DNA of 64,000 bases from Gari tellinella (Eukaryota > Mollusca > Bivalvia > Cardiida > Psammobiidae): positions 30,583,246 through 30,647,245 of the forward strand of contig OV277866.1 of the NCBI GenBank assembly GCA_922989275.2, in the 5' to 3' direction. This document shows, one piece after another, positions 1 to 10,469 of this stretch. The notes under the pieces were generated by a model. That model saw only the letters and a list, made by a program, of their open reading frames with translations. It had not been told where the DNA came from and did no database searches. The number at the start of each line of letters is the position of its first letter. Position 1 is the first letter of the stretch. Made by a program: the position numbers and the translations under genes.

Positions 1-1
1 T

Positions 2-198
2 TTAACCCATTACACCATAAATATGCCCTTTTACACCTTTGGTTTATTCCTTCACTGAAGAAAGTACATTCATGGATATGTATCATCAGAAATATTTTCT
101 ATATTCTAGCAGATGATAGCTTAAAGCAGGTGGAAAGTTACATCCAACATGCTTTAAGTGATCAGCTATCTTCCATACTAGAAACAAACTATGGGTTA
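2..198 (+). mobile_element. Family A TTAA MITE, internally deleted
   Basis: Begins TTAACCCATTACACCATA and ends ATGGGTTA, the inverted ends of family A. The order is the A plus order: A/T-rich left part with GAAGAAA, then the TAGCTTAAAGCAGG arm, then the right arm CTTTAAGTGATCA and ACTAGAAACA. The inner hairpin tip with the CAGAATG..CATTCTG stem is missing, so this is a deletion derivative. TTAA targets and CCC..GGG ends are the piggyBac hallmark. The element is non-autonomous, with no coding sequence. Confidence 0.85.
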
Positions 199-284
199 TA
201 ACCGGAAACCCGCCTTATAACCGGAAATTTATGCTGTCCCCACACATGTTCGGTTTAGAGAGCTTTCACTGTACTAGTAAATGG

Positions 285-470
285 TAGCTTAAAGCAGGCT
301 GAAATTAAAGCAGAATGCACACACCTTCAGGTGCATTCTGCTTTACTTTCAACCTGCTTTAATTGGTCACCTATCTCCAATTCTAGAAACAGGCTATACA
401 ATGTACTAAGAAATACGATGAAACAGGCTATGAATACTATAAGAAACAGGCAATGGGGTAAAGGGGTAAA
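285..470 (+). mobile_element. Family A remnant
   Basis: Holds the hairpin TAGCTTAAAGCAGGCTGAAA..TTTCAACCTGCTTTAATTGGTC and the right end CAATGGGGTAAAGGGG. The left third is missing, and a short duplication of GAAACAGGC lies near 403-450. Degenerate copy. Confidence 0.7.
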
Positions 471-934
471 ATGGTAGGATACATGGAGAATGAACAGCAA
501 TTGACTTTCCGAATCACATTCCTGCCAAACAGAGCAATGAACTATGGTTGCCAAACGCTTAGGCTAGATTACATAAACAAGATGCACAACTGCAAATTAA
601 GATATAAATTAATGATTGTTAATATAACGATGTTCATATCCAATGATTGTGGGCCATTAACTGAGGAATTCTGATTAACTGAAATTACCGCATTTCCCAT
701 CTATACCTCCCACATAAACTTTATGCAACTCTGTTGAAAATATCCAAAATATTTCTAACAGTTTCGATCCAGATAGGACTACAAATTTACTTAATACTGA
801 ATCAGGATTTAAAGCGTTTATGTCCAGACATTTTCTTGTGTGTTGGAAATATAGAAAGTTGAATAATCAAAGCAGTAAGTGTTTTTCGTTTGCGGTAAAG
901 TCCACTTGTAATCATACGAGGGGTATGCAATAAA
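471..934. other. No gene or repeat recognised
   Basis: AT-rich sequence with frequent stops in all frames. Only short open frames are present, without recognisable motifs. Confidence 0.6.
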
Positions 935-1126
935 CAGGGCTCCAGACAAGAGGGAGTAAACTGAACAAATCCAACATTTTCTCACTCATTTCAGCCTCAA
1001 ATCCTATGGTGTTACTATTCATTAGAATTGTCTCTTTTAGACGATTCTAATGAGTAGTGACACAATAGGGTTTTAAGCAGAAATAACGATTTTAATTTCT
1101 GAAATACTCCCCTTATCTGGAGCTCT
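935..1126 (-). mobile_element. Family B hairpin MITE
   Basis: Ends CAGGGCTCCAGACAAG and CCTTATCTGGAGCTCT form the terminal inverted repeat. The centre is a long palindrome built on ATTAGAATTGTCTC..GACGATTCTAAT inside CCTATGGTG..CAATAGGG. Orientation minus is defined as the GGGAGTAAACTG half on the left. Possible AATAAA-like duplications flank it. No coding capacity. Superfamily uncertain: CAGGG ends recall hAT, but the target duplications of B are shorter than 8 bp. Confidence 0.85.
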
Positions 1127-1219
1127 AAATAAAATAGGTCTGACTGTAGAAAACACAAGGCAAGTGAAAGAATATAGCCTGAAACTACGAACAGTTGGAA
1201 AGAATTACTTCTCTATACA

Positions 1220-1378
1220 CGGCTCCAGATAAGAGGGTTGGTTTGATATAACACATTTTAACTTATAACACATTTTAACACCAAACCCTATGGTGTTACT
1301 AGTCATAACAGTCGTCTCGAAGAGATTATTCTATGGAGTAGTGACACCATGGTATTTAATTCAGAAATTATGATTTTG
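1220..1378 (-). mobile_element. Family B copy, right end lost
   Basis: Starts GGCTCCAGATAAGAGGG and keeps a decayed palindrome (CGTCTCGAAGAGATT). It contains a small internal duplication of AACACATTTTAAC and merges into the C fragment on its right. Confidence 0.7.
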
Positions 1379-1382
1379 GTTT

Positions 1383-2011
1383 TTTTGACCATTTGTGTAA
1401 AATTATTTTTAATTTGGACCAGTAGCTTCAGAGAAGAAGATTTTTAAAGTTTTTACTATACAGTAACATAAGGAAAACTTGCCCCACCAACTGGGATGGC
1501 CATGTTTTTTTAGATATCAAAATAATTTTAAGAAATCTGGTAGAGGGTCACCCATGGATCATTTGCACAAACTTACTTTCAAATCGGACCAGTAGTTTTT
1601 GACAAGAAGATTTTTTTAAGTTTTCACTATATAGCCATATAAGGAAAATCTGCCCCACCTACTAGCGGCCATGTTTTTTAAGATAGGAAATTATTTTAAG
1701 AAATCTGATAGAGGGTCACCTGCAATGGCAAATTGTGTAAAATTATTTTCAATTCGGACCTGTAGTTTTTGACAAGAAGATTTTTAAAGTTTTTTCAATT
1801 GGTTGCCATGGCAACCACAATTTCAATTGAATGACCTAAATTTGAAGAAATCTGAGAGAGTACCCTACAAGGAACAATCCTATGAAGTTTTTATGAAATT
1901 GGTCCAGTGGTTTCCAAGGAGAAGATCTTTGAACAAAAAGTTTGACGATGGACGACGGACACAGGGCGATCGCAATAGCTCACCTTGGCACTTCGTGCCA
2001 GATGAGCTAAA
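1383..2011 (+). mobile_element. Family C (HINE-like) 3' part
   Basis: Contains the C internal units (GACAAGAAGATTTTT, AATCTGATAGAGGGTCACC), the block GGTTGCCATGGCAACC, a GACGATGGACGACGGAC microsatellite-like stretch, and the 3' stem-loop CTCACCTTGGCACTTCGTGCCAGATGAG ending in CTAA. The 5' part is missing. An open frame at 1803-2033 is just the repeat and is not a gene. Confidence 0.75.
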
Positions 2012-2049
2012 AACCCAGACCCTAATAGTCTAATATGGACCAGACTTTA

Positions 2050-2094
2050 TTGCATCCTGGAATTGTCCATTGGAAGTTTCAGGGGATAATGAGT
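2050..2094 (-). mobile_element. Family H end fragment
   Basis: GGAATTGTCCATTGGAAGTTTCAGGG..GAGTTAA matches the Cys-free non-coding left end of H read in reverse. It abuts an A copy at TTAAAGCAGG, the same site where full H copies sit elsewhere in this window. Confidence 0.6.
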
Positions 2095-2287
2095 TAAAGC
2101 AGGCTGAAAGTATGGCAGAATAATCCTTAAATTGCTCATTCAAGAGCATTTTATTTTACTTTGAGCCTGCTTTAAGCTACCATCTGCTATGATATATGAG
2201 CTTTTCTTATGGTATAAATATTCAGGGCTATATAAGGTGGAACTATTATGGAGGCATAAAAAGGCATATATATGGAGTCATGGGTTG
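2091..2287 (-). mobile_element. Family A, truncated at the hairpin
   Basis: Runs from TTAAAGCAGGCTGAAAG through a decayed hairpin to ACCATCTGCTATGATAT and GGCATAAAAAGGCATATATATGGAGTCATGGGTT. The terminal 50 bp before the hairpin are replaced by the H fragment. Confidence 0.7.
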
Positions 2288-2610
2288 TATGTGTTTTTCC
2301 CCACAAAAACATCTTTTTCAGATGTGATACTTATCTTTTTATCACACCACTGGAAATGGCGGTTGCTTCCTATTTCCTGTTGACATGGCACTTGCTACTT
2401 ATCGCACGACGACAAGTGTTTCATGACAAGCTTTTACAAAAAGCTTGCCTTGTAATAGTGCGCTCCATTTCCCACTTGAGACTTTACATGTGTTATTTTA
2501 CATTTCTTGTTTTTTCTCCACGTAAACCTGATACAAACGGACAACCAGAGAGTTCTAATAGAACTCAGTTGCTAAAATTCTATGACTTTTTCTAAGGTTA
2601 CAATTTCAAC
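2288..2610. other. No gene recognised
   Basis: An open frame of about 107 codons overlaps this stretch on the plus strand, but it starts inside the A copy and shows no domain, signal or composition that supports coding. Confidence 0.5.
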
Positions 2611-2613
2611 ATC

Positions 2614-2828
2614 TTAACTCTTTGCATGCTGGGTAATTTCTTTCGTCTACAATCTATGTCATCTGCTATTGTTCTAAAAAAAAGATTTTTCAAAATCTCT
2701 TTTAAATTAAGGGTCAGAATGGTAAACAGTTTGGATCCTGATGAGACGCGACGTCTCATCTGGATCCAAACTGTTTTTGAAGGCAATCACTGTGGTGGAT
2801 ATATCCACCGCTAGCATGCAAAGAGTTA
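2614..2828. mobile_element. Family P TTAA MITE
   Basis: Perfectly framed by TTAACTCTTTGCATGCT and AGCATGCAAAGAGTTAA, a 17-bp inverted repeat including the TTAA target. An inner hairpin at about 2729-2778 is built from AAACAGTTTGGATCC and GGATCCAAACTGTTT around GATGAGACGCGACGTCTCATC. Third TTAA-targeting family in the window. No coding capacity. Confidence 0.85.
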
Positions 2829-2850
2829 AGCTTGATGTCTTAATATTTAC

Positions 2851-3322
2851 CCTTTGAAAAGTGTTCAAGAATTTAGAACATTCATGAAAGTTAAATGGCT
2901 GCTTCTAGAATTGTTCTAGAGCTTAAAAAATTACTTCTTATATTCTACAAAAGGAGTTTAAGAGCTTATGTATTAAATCATTTTAGACCTATTCCAGAAT
3001 TATTTCTTGAATAGTCATGAACAATTCTAGAAGCGGCCATTTAGCGGCTTACGCTCATGAATATTCTGCCAAAAATTCTAGAAATTTGATGGTTTTAGAA
3101 TTACATTTAAGTTCTTGAACTCCTTTTGTAGAATACTATACAGTGAAGTAATTTTTGAAGTTCTAGATTGTTTTAGAACCATTGTTCTATAGAATTACGA
3201 AAGTCCTTTTGTAGAGTTTGTAAAATGATTCTTGAAAGAAGCGCTAGGTCAATTCTAAAAGCGGCCATTTAACATTCAAGAAAAATATTCTAAAATTCTT
3301 GAAAACTTTTTCACAAGGGCAC
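2851..3322 (+). mobile_element. Family L MITE
   Basis: Starts CCCTTTGAAAAGTGTTCAAGAA and ends CTTTTTCACAAGGG. The body is made of interleaved TTCTAGAATTGTTCTAGA, ATTCATGAA and TTCTACAAAAGGAG motifs in both orientations, so much of it can fold on itself. Same family as 20190, 21647 and 40612. Confidence 0.75.
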
Positions 3323-3339
3323 TTTCTCCATCAAACCAT

Positions 3340-3738
3340 GTGCTGTTCGGAGGGAGTTGTTATAGGGAGGGAAATATGATAACATTTGCATGTAACGCAG
3401 CATCTGATCTGTCTGTCAAAATTAGGAAAGTCGGGAAGACATCAGGATTCTTATCTGGAGCTATAATGTGAAAAGATCTAAGATGAAATCGAATTGCGTA
3501 ATGCGGAGTCAGATCTGGATTCAAGCTGTTTGTCACTTGTCATTAAGTTTTTTTCTGTCAAAACGTCCATTGAGTATTTAAACTTTGAGAAAAACAGCAG
3601 ACGACAATTTAAGCAGACGACAATGCAGCCGTGAATAGGTTTGGACATAATTGTCCTTATTAGGGAACTGCAACAAGGGTCTTGTCACTATAGGGAGAGA
3701 GTCGATGTTGGGAGGGCCCTTGTAGGGAGGGAGCACTG
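3340..3738. repeat. Family Y repeat with P-like hairpin half
   Basis: Bounded by GGAGGGAGTTGTTATAGGGAGGGA and TTGTAGGGAGGGAGCAC. The latter matches in reverse GTGCTCCCTCCCTACAA at 16199. In between, GATCTGGATTCAAGCTGTTTG and CAGACGACAATTTAAGCAGACGACA resemble internal parts of P elements. Classification unknown. Confidence 0.5.
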
Positions 3739-3743
3739 TAACT

Positions 3744-3830
3744 CTTAAAGCAGGCTGAGAGTAAAGCAGAATGTGCCTTTTGCTTTACTTTCAACCTGCT
3801 TCAACTCTTTACTCAATAGCTTGATTTGAG
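3744..3830 (+). mobile_element. Family A hairpin fragment
   Basis: TTAAAGCAGGCTGAGAGTAAAGCAG and its near-complement CTTTACTTTCAACCTGCTT with a shortened tip. The outer parts of A are missing. Confidence 0.65.
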
Positions 3831-3845
3831 TTTAGAAGACAGCTG

Positions 3846-5120
3846 ACCACCTAAAGCAGACCTGTTGAAACAAAATAACATTCTATTTTACTTTCAGCCT
3901 GCTTTAAGCTACTATCTGCTGCATGGTACAGTCGAACTTCGTTATCTCGAACTCGCTTATTTCGAAATCTCGATATAAATTTCTGGTCCCGAATTATTCC
4001 CTTCTTTATCTATATAGAAATATCACGTTTATCTCGATATTTCAGCTCGATTTTTTTCTTATGTCGAAGTCAAATGTGTGGTCCCTCGAACTCGAAGTTC
4101 TCTATTTTTACAATTCATGTCTCGATAATCGCCGAGAAAAATTATTGAAATCTTGAAAGAAAATTCTTTGGATTATCGATTTCACAGGTTTTCATGTGTT
4201 TGCGAGTAACTGCAGTTAATAATCACACCTTGCAATCACAGGGTCGGGAGATGAAATAAACACAGGCGTTAATGTGACTGTGTCTCACTCTTAATTACAG
4301 GCAATTAAAGAATCAGTTTTATCAAACACCTTTATATGCACTGTCATATTAAGCATCAGCGTTTTCATGTGTATTATAGCAAATGCGTACTTTCGTTTTT
4401 GACGGCCGCCATTTTGCTTGAAATGTGCGTGTATCAGTAAGATTCAGTTACTCGTGAAAATCACACTTAATACCTATATCGCGATAATAACGCAGATAAA
4501 ATGGGATTTTCTCGGTTTTAATGTCAAGAAACAAGTAAATGTAAATGAAAGCGAAAGAACAATGAAGTTAATTTACAGTTTACAAGTTTAATTTCATTAA
4601 TTGTTTGGCCGACATTGTTCGCGTACTTTATTATCTGGTACGAATCGCAGTTATGATTGTAAGCGTCTGTTGATGTATCAAAATGCGAAGGACTGTGATT
4701 TTAACGTCTGTGGTTATCTCTCCATTGCTATTAATATGGATTAGTCGACTTTGATAGTAACTTGGTAAAAAGTCAAAGTCAATCAGGTTAGTTTTCTAAT
4801 TATTGCAAAATAATGAGCGAAACTGCACATGCGCGAGTTCACTCATTGTTTGTTGTTAGTGCATCACACCTGTCAATCAACGTAGTGGGATGACACGCTG
4901 CGCGATGACAAGTCCACAGATGGTGATAATTGACACTGATTATCCATCTCTCTCAACAACTCGCATCTCGAAACTCGGTTATCTCGATATATTTATTTCA
5001 GTCCCCTGGACTTCGAGATAACGAAGTTCGACTGTATATAGAAAATATTTCTTATGGTGCACATTCATAACTTGTTCATGACAGTAAAGCGCTAAAAGAT
5101 GCTTCTATGATGGAACGGAT
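3846..5120 (-). mobile_element. Family A copy split by element N
   Basis: GACCACCTAAAGCAG..CAGCCTGCTTTAAGCTACTATCTGCT is A in minus order. After N, the copy resumes as TAGAAAATATTTCTTATGG and CTAAAAGATGCTTCTATG. N sits exactly at the TA that precedes TAGAAAATATTT in other A copies, so N is younger than this A. Confidence 0.8.
3929..5034. mobile_element. Element N, Tigger/pogo-type MITE
   Basis: 1106 bp flanked by TA dinucleotides (3927-3928, 5035-5036). Ends CAGTCGAACTTCGTTATCTC and GAGATAACGAAGTTCGACTG are inverted. The similarity continues inward with TCGAACTCG, TCGAAATCTCGATATAAATT and the converse ATCTCGATATATTTATTTC. CAGTCGAAC ends with TA targets are typical of the Tigger/pogo branch of Tc1/mariner. 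No transposase frame is visible, so it is non-autonomous. Small open frames inside carry no DDE motif. Confidence 0.85.
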
Positions 5121-6343
5121 TTTTAATTGGTCACCTGGGTATTAGTGTTTTCTTCTGACCTGCCGGAGTTATTTTTAGATTGGAACATTCTAAAACTTTC
5201 AAAGGGATGAGTTTTCTCTACATACGGTTAATGATACTGATAGCTGTAATTTTTGTGCGCAATGTACAGTAGAGGATACCTTATTCTTTCTGGTTTAAAC
5301 GCAAACGCAATGCACTATACTGTGGAAATTTACTTTAAGAAATTTTTATTATATTTTTAATCTGAGTAGCCTGATCAGACGTTGGGTAACTCGGCGTCTG
5401 ATCTGGCTCCAACCTGTTTGCAATGGAAATAATAGTTTTAGTATATAAATGCGTTTGTTGGGAAAGAATAAAATATCAGTCAAGTTAGCGCAAGGGTCTC
5501 GTGCTGCACGAGGATCATGTTATCTCAAGTTGGAAAGTGTACGACTATATAGATCCGATGTTACCCTGTTATCTATTTACCATTATGAACTATTCTGTTC
5601 TAAAAATAACTCCGACAGGTCAGAAAAATCGAACAATATACAAAACTAGACACATGCTAAGGGGTAAAGAGTTAATGCCGGACACGTAATATAGAGAGAC
5701 AGAGGCCTAGATCATATAGTATAACGGTATTATAAATGGCTTGACATTCCAGACTAGCAACAGATGGCTTAAAGCCTGGATGCAATGTGTCACAGATGCC
5801 AAATCAATACATGAAAATAACAGGCACAATTACCAACCGTGTCAACGCACACAACGGCGGAAAAGTCGGGCAAAAAAATAAACTATCATTGTTACCTGTT
5901 CTCCAAATCCAAACATCTGTGGCTTAAAAAATGCAAACACATGCACGTCTCCAGTTTGTCACTGTACATCCATAATGAATATTCTCTCCCAAAAAAAGAT
6001 CATATACGTGAAAGCTTTATTTATGTGTTTACATTACAGACATGAATTATTCAAATGCTGTAATAATGTTTTCCTGAATTTTTCTAGCTTCTCATGCCTA
6101 TCGGCTCCTGTTAAAGAGCATTTTCTTGTTCCGTTTCCAGGCAGCGAGAGATATGACACTTTTCAAACATTCTATCTTTGACACAGTTGCCACATAAATC
6201 AATCGGCAACACGGTGACGAAATAAAAAGCAGCAGCTTTGTTGTCCGTCTAGCTTAGTCCATAGATCTTGTCACAATTTCAATTAAAAACCTGGTATAAT
6301 CCAAAGGTATGGTCAGTTTTATGTTAAGCCGCCATTGTAAAGC
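5121..6343. other. Mostly unrecognised; one P-like hairpin
   Basis: A decayed hairpin at about 5375-5415 (AGACGTTGGGTAACTCGGCGTCT followed by CCAACCTGTTTG) resembles the P core. The rest shows no gene; several overlapping short open frames at 5449-6181 have no recognisable product. Confidence 0.5.
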
Positions 6344-6440
6344 TCTCTCAGGTGACTGCTTAATGCAGTACCAAAGTAAAGCAGAAAGCTCCTTTTGGAG
6401 CTTTCTGCTTTACTTCTGTCCTGCATTAAGCTGTTACCAG
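6344..6440 (+). repeat. Family R hairpin
   Basis: GCAGTACCAAAGTAAAGCAG, a tip AAGCTCCTTTTGGAGCTT, and CTGCTTTACTTCTGTCCTGC form a stem of about 30 bp. It resembles the A hairpin, but the flanks differ (CAGGTGACTGCTTAATGCAG on the left, GCATTAAGCTGTTACC on the right). Related copies lie at 19590, 19835, 27005, 40286 and 44556. Confidence 0.7.
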
Positions 6441-7322
6441 TATCAAAAGCTATTAATTTCTAATCATATATAACTAACTGACCACTTGCTACAAGAATGA
6501 CTGTATTGAAAATACTATTAACACAAGCTGGATGTGTTTAGATTATGCATAGACTGACCGTGTGAACCCTTAACACCATATATAAACAAGCACCCCTACA
6601 GTGTAAATAGTATTGATAAAGATTACAGCACACTCAATACAGACTTACACACTGACTTATAGCCTATACACATACTATCAGCAATGCATGGACTACTACA
6701 CAATCATGTAGATCTATCAGATAAAATAGGCCTGCATATAATATACACGCAGACAGTGCAAACTGAGCAAGGCCCCATATATCTAACTAGACCAGACACA
6801 GAAAGCAAACATACCTTTATCTTTAATCAAGCTGCTGGTTATTATCCATATAAAACCCATCCTTCCATTCTATAGCGGGAGAATTTAGCCGTATGATCAA
6901 TCATTTCCTTGTTATTCTTAAACCATGTGAATAAATCTCATATATTCACATGGCGTAACACATATACACAGTCAATCTAGAAAACCTCATCATCTGAATA
7001 AAAATCTCTTCGCTACTACAATTTTCTCGCCTTTAATGATTCTCCGCTGACACCATAACCTTACACTTGTCAGTTAAGGTGAAGAAAAATATCACGTTGA
7101 CCACTGATGTGTGACTCGCACGGCTAGTTTATATCTATGGCTAAAATGAAAACTTGGGGTCGTTAATTCAAAACAAACTGTCATAAATACCAGGTTGAGT
7201 CAATACAGTTTTACACCTTATTGGTTTAGCTCTTTCAAAATTAAAATAATGGCGTCTGCTAAAATTCTGAAATTTGAAAGATATTTTTTGAAAATTAAAG
7301 AAACCGGGAAGAATTAGTGACA
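6441..7322. other. No gene or repeat recognised
   Basis: AT-rich, with scattered stops. A 63-codon plus frame at 6684-6875 has no family signature. Confidence 0.55.
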
Positions 7323-7385
7323 AATAGTTTGGATCCTGATCAGGTTCCACATTACTTGGACCTGATCAGGATCCAAACTGTTTGA
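7323..7385. repeat. P-type GGATCC hairpin
   Basis: AGTTTGGATCCTGATCAGG and CCTGATCAGGATCCAAACT pair over about 19 bp around TTCCACATTACTTGGA. Same core as the inside of the P element at 2614. Outer TTAA ends are not evident. Confidence 0.75.
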
Positions 7386-7565
7386 AAAATGTCTTCAATA
7401 CAGTTTGCATCATTATAAGGGTAACTGTGTAATGGAATTGATTCTATTGTTCCATTATGCACTTTATTGCCAGGATGTCATCTGCTTACAAAATGTTGTC
7501 TGCTTTATTTTTCTAAAACTTCAAATATTACAAAATTTGGCTGAAGAAATATCAGTATGAAATAA

Positions 7566-7620
7566 AATCCTGATCGGACATCAAGTGAACTGGCATCTGA
7601 TCAGGGTAAAAACTGTTTGG
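7566..7620. repeat. Decayed P-type hairpin
   Basis: TCCTGATCGGACATCAAGTG and GGCATCTGATCAGGGT pair imperfectly and end in AAACTGTTTGG. TCATCTGCTTACAAAATGTTGTCTGC just upstream (7488-7515) is a recurrent P-internal motif. Confidence 0.55.
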
Positions 7621-7649
7621 TAATTTAACAATTTCCTCCCAAAGAAGCT

Positions 7650-7869
7650 CTTTTCAGCACTTTCAATCTATTCCTCCGCTGAAGAAATAGTTACCGTACA
7701 CTTTAATACAGTTATGAATATGCAGCTTACATAGCCTTGCTGATTGTAGCTTAAAACAGGCTGAAAGTAAAGCAGAACATGCCTGTAGGTGAATTCTGCT
7801 TTACTTTCAATCTGCTTTAAGTGCCCACCTATCTTCAAAACTATAACCAGGCTATGGGGTAAAGGGTTA
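7650..7869 (+). mobile_element. Family A copy, left end decayed
   Basis: CTATTCCTCCGCTGAAGAAATAG, the hairpin TTAAAACAGGCTGAAAGTAAAGCAGAA..TTCTGCTTTACTTTCAATCTGCTTTAAG, and the right end GGCTATGGGGTAAAGGGTTA. The left TTAA end is not recognisable. Confidence 0.75.
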
Positions 7870-7919
7870 GCCAGTGAAAAGGTTACTCAACCCAACTAAT
7901 GAACTTTGTAAGGAAACGA

Positions 7920-7930
7920 GGGGGGGGGGG
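7920..7930. repeat. Poly-G run
   Basis: Eleven consecutive G after CGA, a likely slippage site and a possible assembly-length uncertainty. Confidence 0.9.
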
Positions 7931-8365
7931 CTGGATTAAAAAACATAACCTTGAAAATATTTATGTAACACTTCTAAAGCTGTATTGTATTCCCATACAC
8001 TGCCAGTATAATGGTATATATATTAACACCTTCATACAGTAACAATTATATCATAAATTAACTCCCTTTTTCTGATAGATAACAAAGTTCCTATTCAACG
8101 GACTATCAAAGGGTTTGTCCAGAAAATATTATAAAGTGTCACAAAAAGGGCAGACCTTGACCAGAGAGCTCCTGAAGTGAAGGAAATCTTTAATACTGGT
8201 CTATACTGTTATCAAGGGATAGATATATTCGGCTGCAGCACTATAAGGGTTTATACACCATTTAATATTGAATAATTGTCTGTCTTCTAATAATTGTTGT
8301 CTGCCTGATGCTTTATAACAGTACTTTGTGTGTCATTTTAAAGTGACGAAAACCTGTCATGTATC

Positions 8366-8428
8366 AAAAAGTTTTGATCCATATCAGATTCCATGTAACA
8401 TGGCATATGATCTGGATAAAAACAGTAC
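8366..8428. repeat. P-type hairpin
   Basis: AAAAGTTTTGATCCATATCAGATTCC and GGCATATGATCTGGATAAAAACAG form an imperfect inverted repeat like the P core. It directly precedes a B copy. Confidence 0.55.
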
Positions 8429-8434
8429 AGTAGG

Positions 8435-8613
8435 CAGGGTTCCAGATAAGGGGGGAGTAAACTGAACAAATCAAACAATTTCTCACTAATATTAACACCA
8501 AATACTATGGTGTAACTACTCTAATTAGAATTCTAATGAGTAGTGACACCATAGGGTTTAAAGCATAAATACAGATTTTAGTTTTTGAAATACTCACCTT
8601 ATCTGCAACCCTG
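8435..8613 (-). mobile_element. Family B copy
   Basis: CAGGGTTCCAGATAAG..CTTATCTGCAACCCTG with GGGAGTAAACTG on the left. The palindrome has lost its tip: the GTCTC..GAGAC segment is missing, leaving CTAATTAGAATTCTAATGAG. Confidence 0.8.
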
Positions 8614-8710
8614 CAGTAAGGGTTTGCCCTTTTTTGGGGTCAAGGTTAATAAATTGTGCTCAGCTGATAATGCAGCTGAAATTCTGATGTTATCTCAGAG
8701 CTTCACATTC

Positions 8711-8850
8711 AGGGAATATTTCAAAAACTAAATTCTTTTATTTCTGCATAAAACTCTATGTTGTCACTACTCAGAATCGGATTTGGTTCTGAAATGAGTG
8801 AGAAAATATTGGATTTGTTCAATTTACTCCCTCTTATCAGTAGGATCCTG
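8711..8850 (+). mobile_element. Family B, hairpin deleted
   Basis: GGGAATATTTCAAAAACTAAA on the left and ATTTACTCCCTCTTATCAG on the right, with only TGTTGTCACTACTC and AGAATCGG left of the palindrome. The left end is truncated and the right end is mutated to TAGGATCCTG. Confidence 0.7.
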
Positions 8851-8885
8851 TATCTGGATCTTCTTTATAACAGAATCAAAGTGAC

Positions 8886-8945
8886 AGCTGGAATCCAATT
8901 AGGTTCCACAATTTGATGGCTCTTATCAGGATCCAAACTGTTTTC
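8886..8945. repeat. P-type hairpin
   Basis: GCTGGAATCCAATTAGGTTCC and GGCTCTTATCAGGATCCAAACTGTTTTC resemble the P hairpin with a decayed left arm. Confidence 0.45.
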
Positions 8946-8984
8946 AAAGATCTTCCAATAACATGAATGGATCTTACCAATATG

Positions 8985-9240
8985 ATGTTGTTCACCCTTC
9001 ATCCCATATCCCGTGGGAGACATAATAATTACGCTTTTTAACAGAGATACGCCTAAAAAGCATAAATTTAGGGTGCACTATTTTGAAATCCAAAATGGCC
9101 GCCAAATTCCCTGGCTCAAATTTTGGGCAACCCTTCCATTTTATATTTTTGACACCCCAATGAGTCACTGTGCCAAGTTTCAGAATGTGATCACAATTTG
9201 AAGGATTTGCCAAAAAATTAGTATTATAACAGGCCAACTA
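8985..9240. other. Unclassified stretch
   Basis: Open frames of 62 (plus) and 81 (minus) codons overlap each other here. Phrases such as AAAATGGCCGCCAAATT and CACTGTGCCAAGTTTCAGAATGTGATC look like an old repeat consensus, but no second copy was found in the window. Confidence 0.35.
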
Positions 9241-9311
9241 ACTGCGGAAAAGACACTGACTGGTCTTGTATACTAGTTCTTAGACACATTATAAATGACC
9301 ACTCCAGTATT

Positions 9312-9554
9312 CTAACCCATTCCCCCATAGCCTGTTTCTAGTATTGAAAAAGGGCGACCAGTTAAAGCAGGCTGAAAGTAAAGTAGAATGTGCCTGAAGG
9401 CACATTTTGCTTTACTTTCAGCCTGCTTTAAGCTACAATCTGCTAGAGTAAAGAAAATATTTCTTTATCTTGCAGATTAATGACAGTATTAGTTGAAACT
9501 TTTTTCTTCTATGGAGGAATATATTAAAGGCGTATTTATGGAATCAAAGGTTAA
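9312..9554 (-). mobile_element. Family A copy
   Basis: CTAACCCATTCCCCCATAGCCTGTTTCTAG..TATTTATGGAATCAAAGGTTAA, with hairpin tip GTGCCTGAAGGCAC. Nearly full length, ends slightly decayed. Confidence 0.85.
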
Positions 9555-9574
9555 AGTAGAAGACCACGGCCATG

Positions 9575-10015
9575 TTTGATGTATTCTTCTTCTTCATGAA
9601 TATTGTGTTTTTGTTCTTGAAATTTCAAACATGATTCATGAATACTTCATGAAGTACTGTACATGAGACATTTAATTAATAGAACAGAATATTCATGAAC
9701 TTTTCATGAAGTGTTTTTTAGTTAAGCTATGCAGTGTGTTTTAATTAATCCCTACATAAACCTACATGAACATTGCATGATGCATGCTTCATAAAGTATT
9801 TATGAACAAAATCTATTCTCCATTACATGTATTCTCCTGCAGTAAGAATTAAACTTCATGAACTATTCATGAAGTTGTATTTTATGAATTTTTCATGCAT
9901 TTGTCTCAGATACACTAAATGTCTATTAATGAAGTCTTCATGAAACACCTCCATGAAGGATGCATGCAAATTTCATGGATAATTTATGAAGTATTCACAT
10001 GAATCTGACAGGGGA
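9575..10015. repeat. TTCATGAA-rich palindromic region
   Basis: The octamer TTCATGAA occurs at least eight times, as at CTTCATGAAT, ATTCATGAAC, CTTCATGAAG and CTTCATGAAC, together with TGCATGCA variants. The region ends in CAGGGG like family L, whose body also carries ATTCATGAA, so it may be a diverged L element. The octamer is self-complementary, so many alternative folds exist. Confidence 0.6.
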
Positions 10016-10057
10016 GGTTATCACAGTTTTGCAGTAAGTGAGCAAAGATTTAACTCT

Positions 10058-10309
10058 TTAACCCATTACCCCATAGCCTGTTTCTAGTTTTAAAATTAGG
10101 TGATGACTGAAAGCAGGTTGAAAGTAAAGCAGAATGCCCCATAAGGCGCATTCTGCTTTACTTTCAGCCTGCTTTAAGCTACCATCTGCTAGAATATAGC
10201 AAATATTTCTTACGATACATATCCATGACTGTAATAATTGGAACTATTTTCCTCCGTGTAGGAATTAATTAGAGGTGCAAAAAGGTGTTTTTATAGGGTA
10301 ATGGGTTAA
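10058..10309 (-). mobile_element. Family A, full length
   Basis: TTAACCCATTACCCCATAGC..ATAGGGTAATGGGTTAA. Hairpin arms TGAAAGCAGGTTGAAAG..CTTTCAGCCTGCTTTAAG. Tip GCCCCATAAGGCGC is imperfect. Both TTAA ends are present, about 252 bp in total. Confidence 0.9.
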
Positions 10310-10469
10310 ACGCTTAGTAATATTGATATCTGCTACAGTAATTTTGTTGTATGCTAGTACTGTTCTAAGTTTTGTAATATGGCCCCAAGTACAATTAGGA
10401 CAGATAGGCCTGAGGCCCTGAGCAAACATGTACCCATCCTGACCAAACTGCTCCTGATCAGTCTACACT

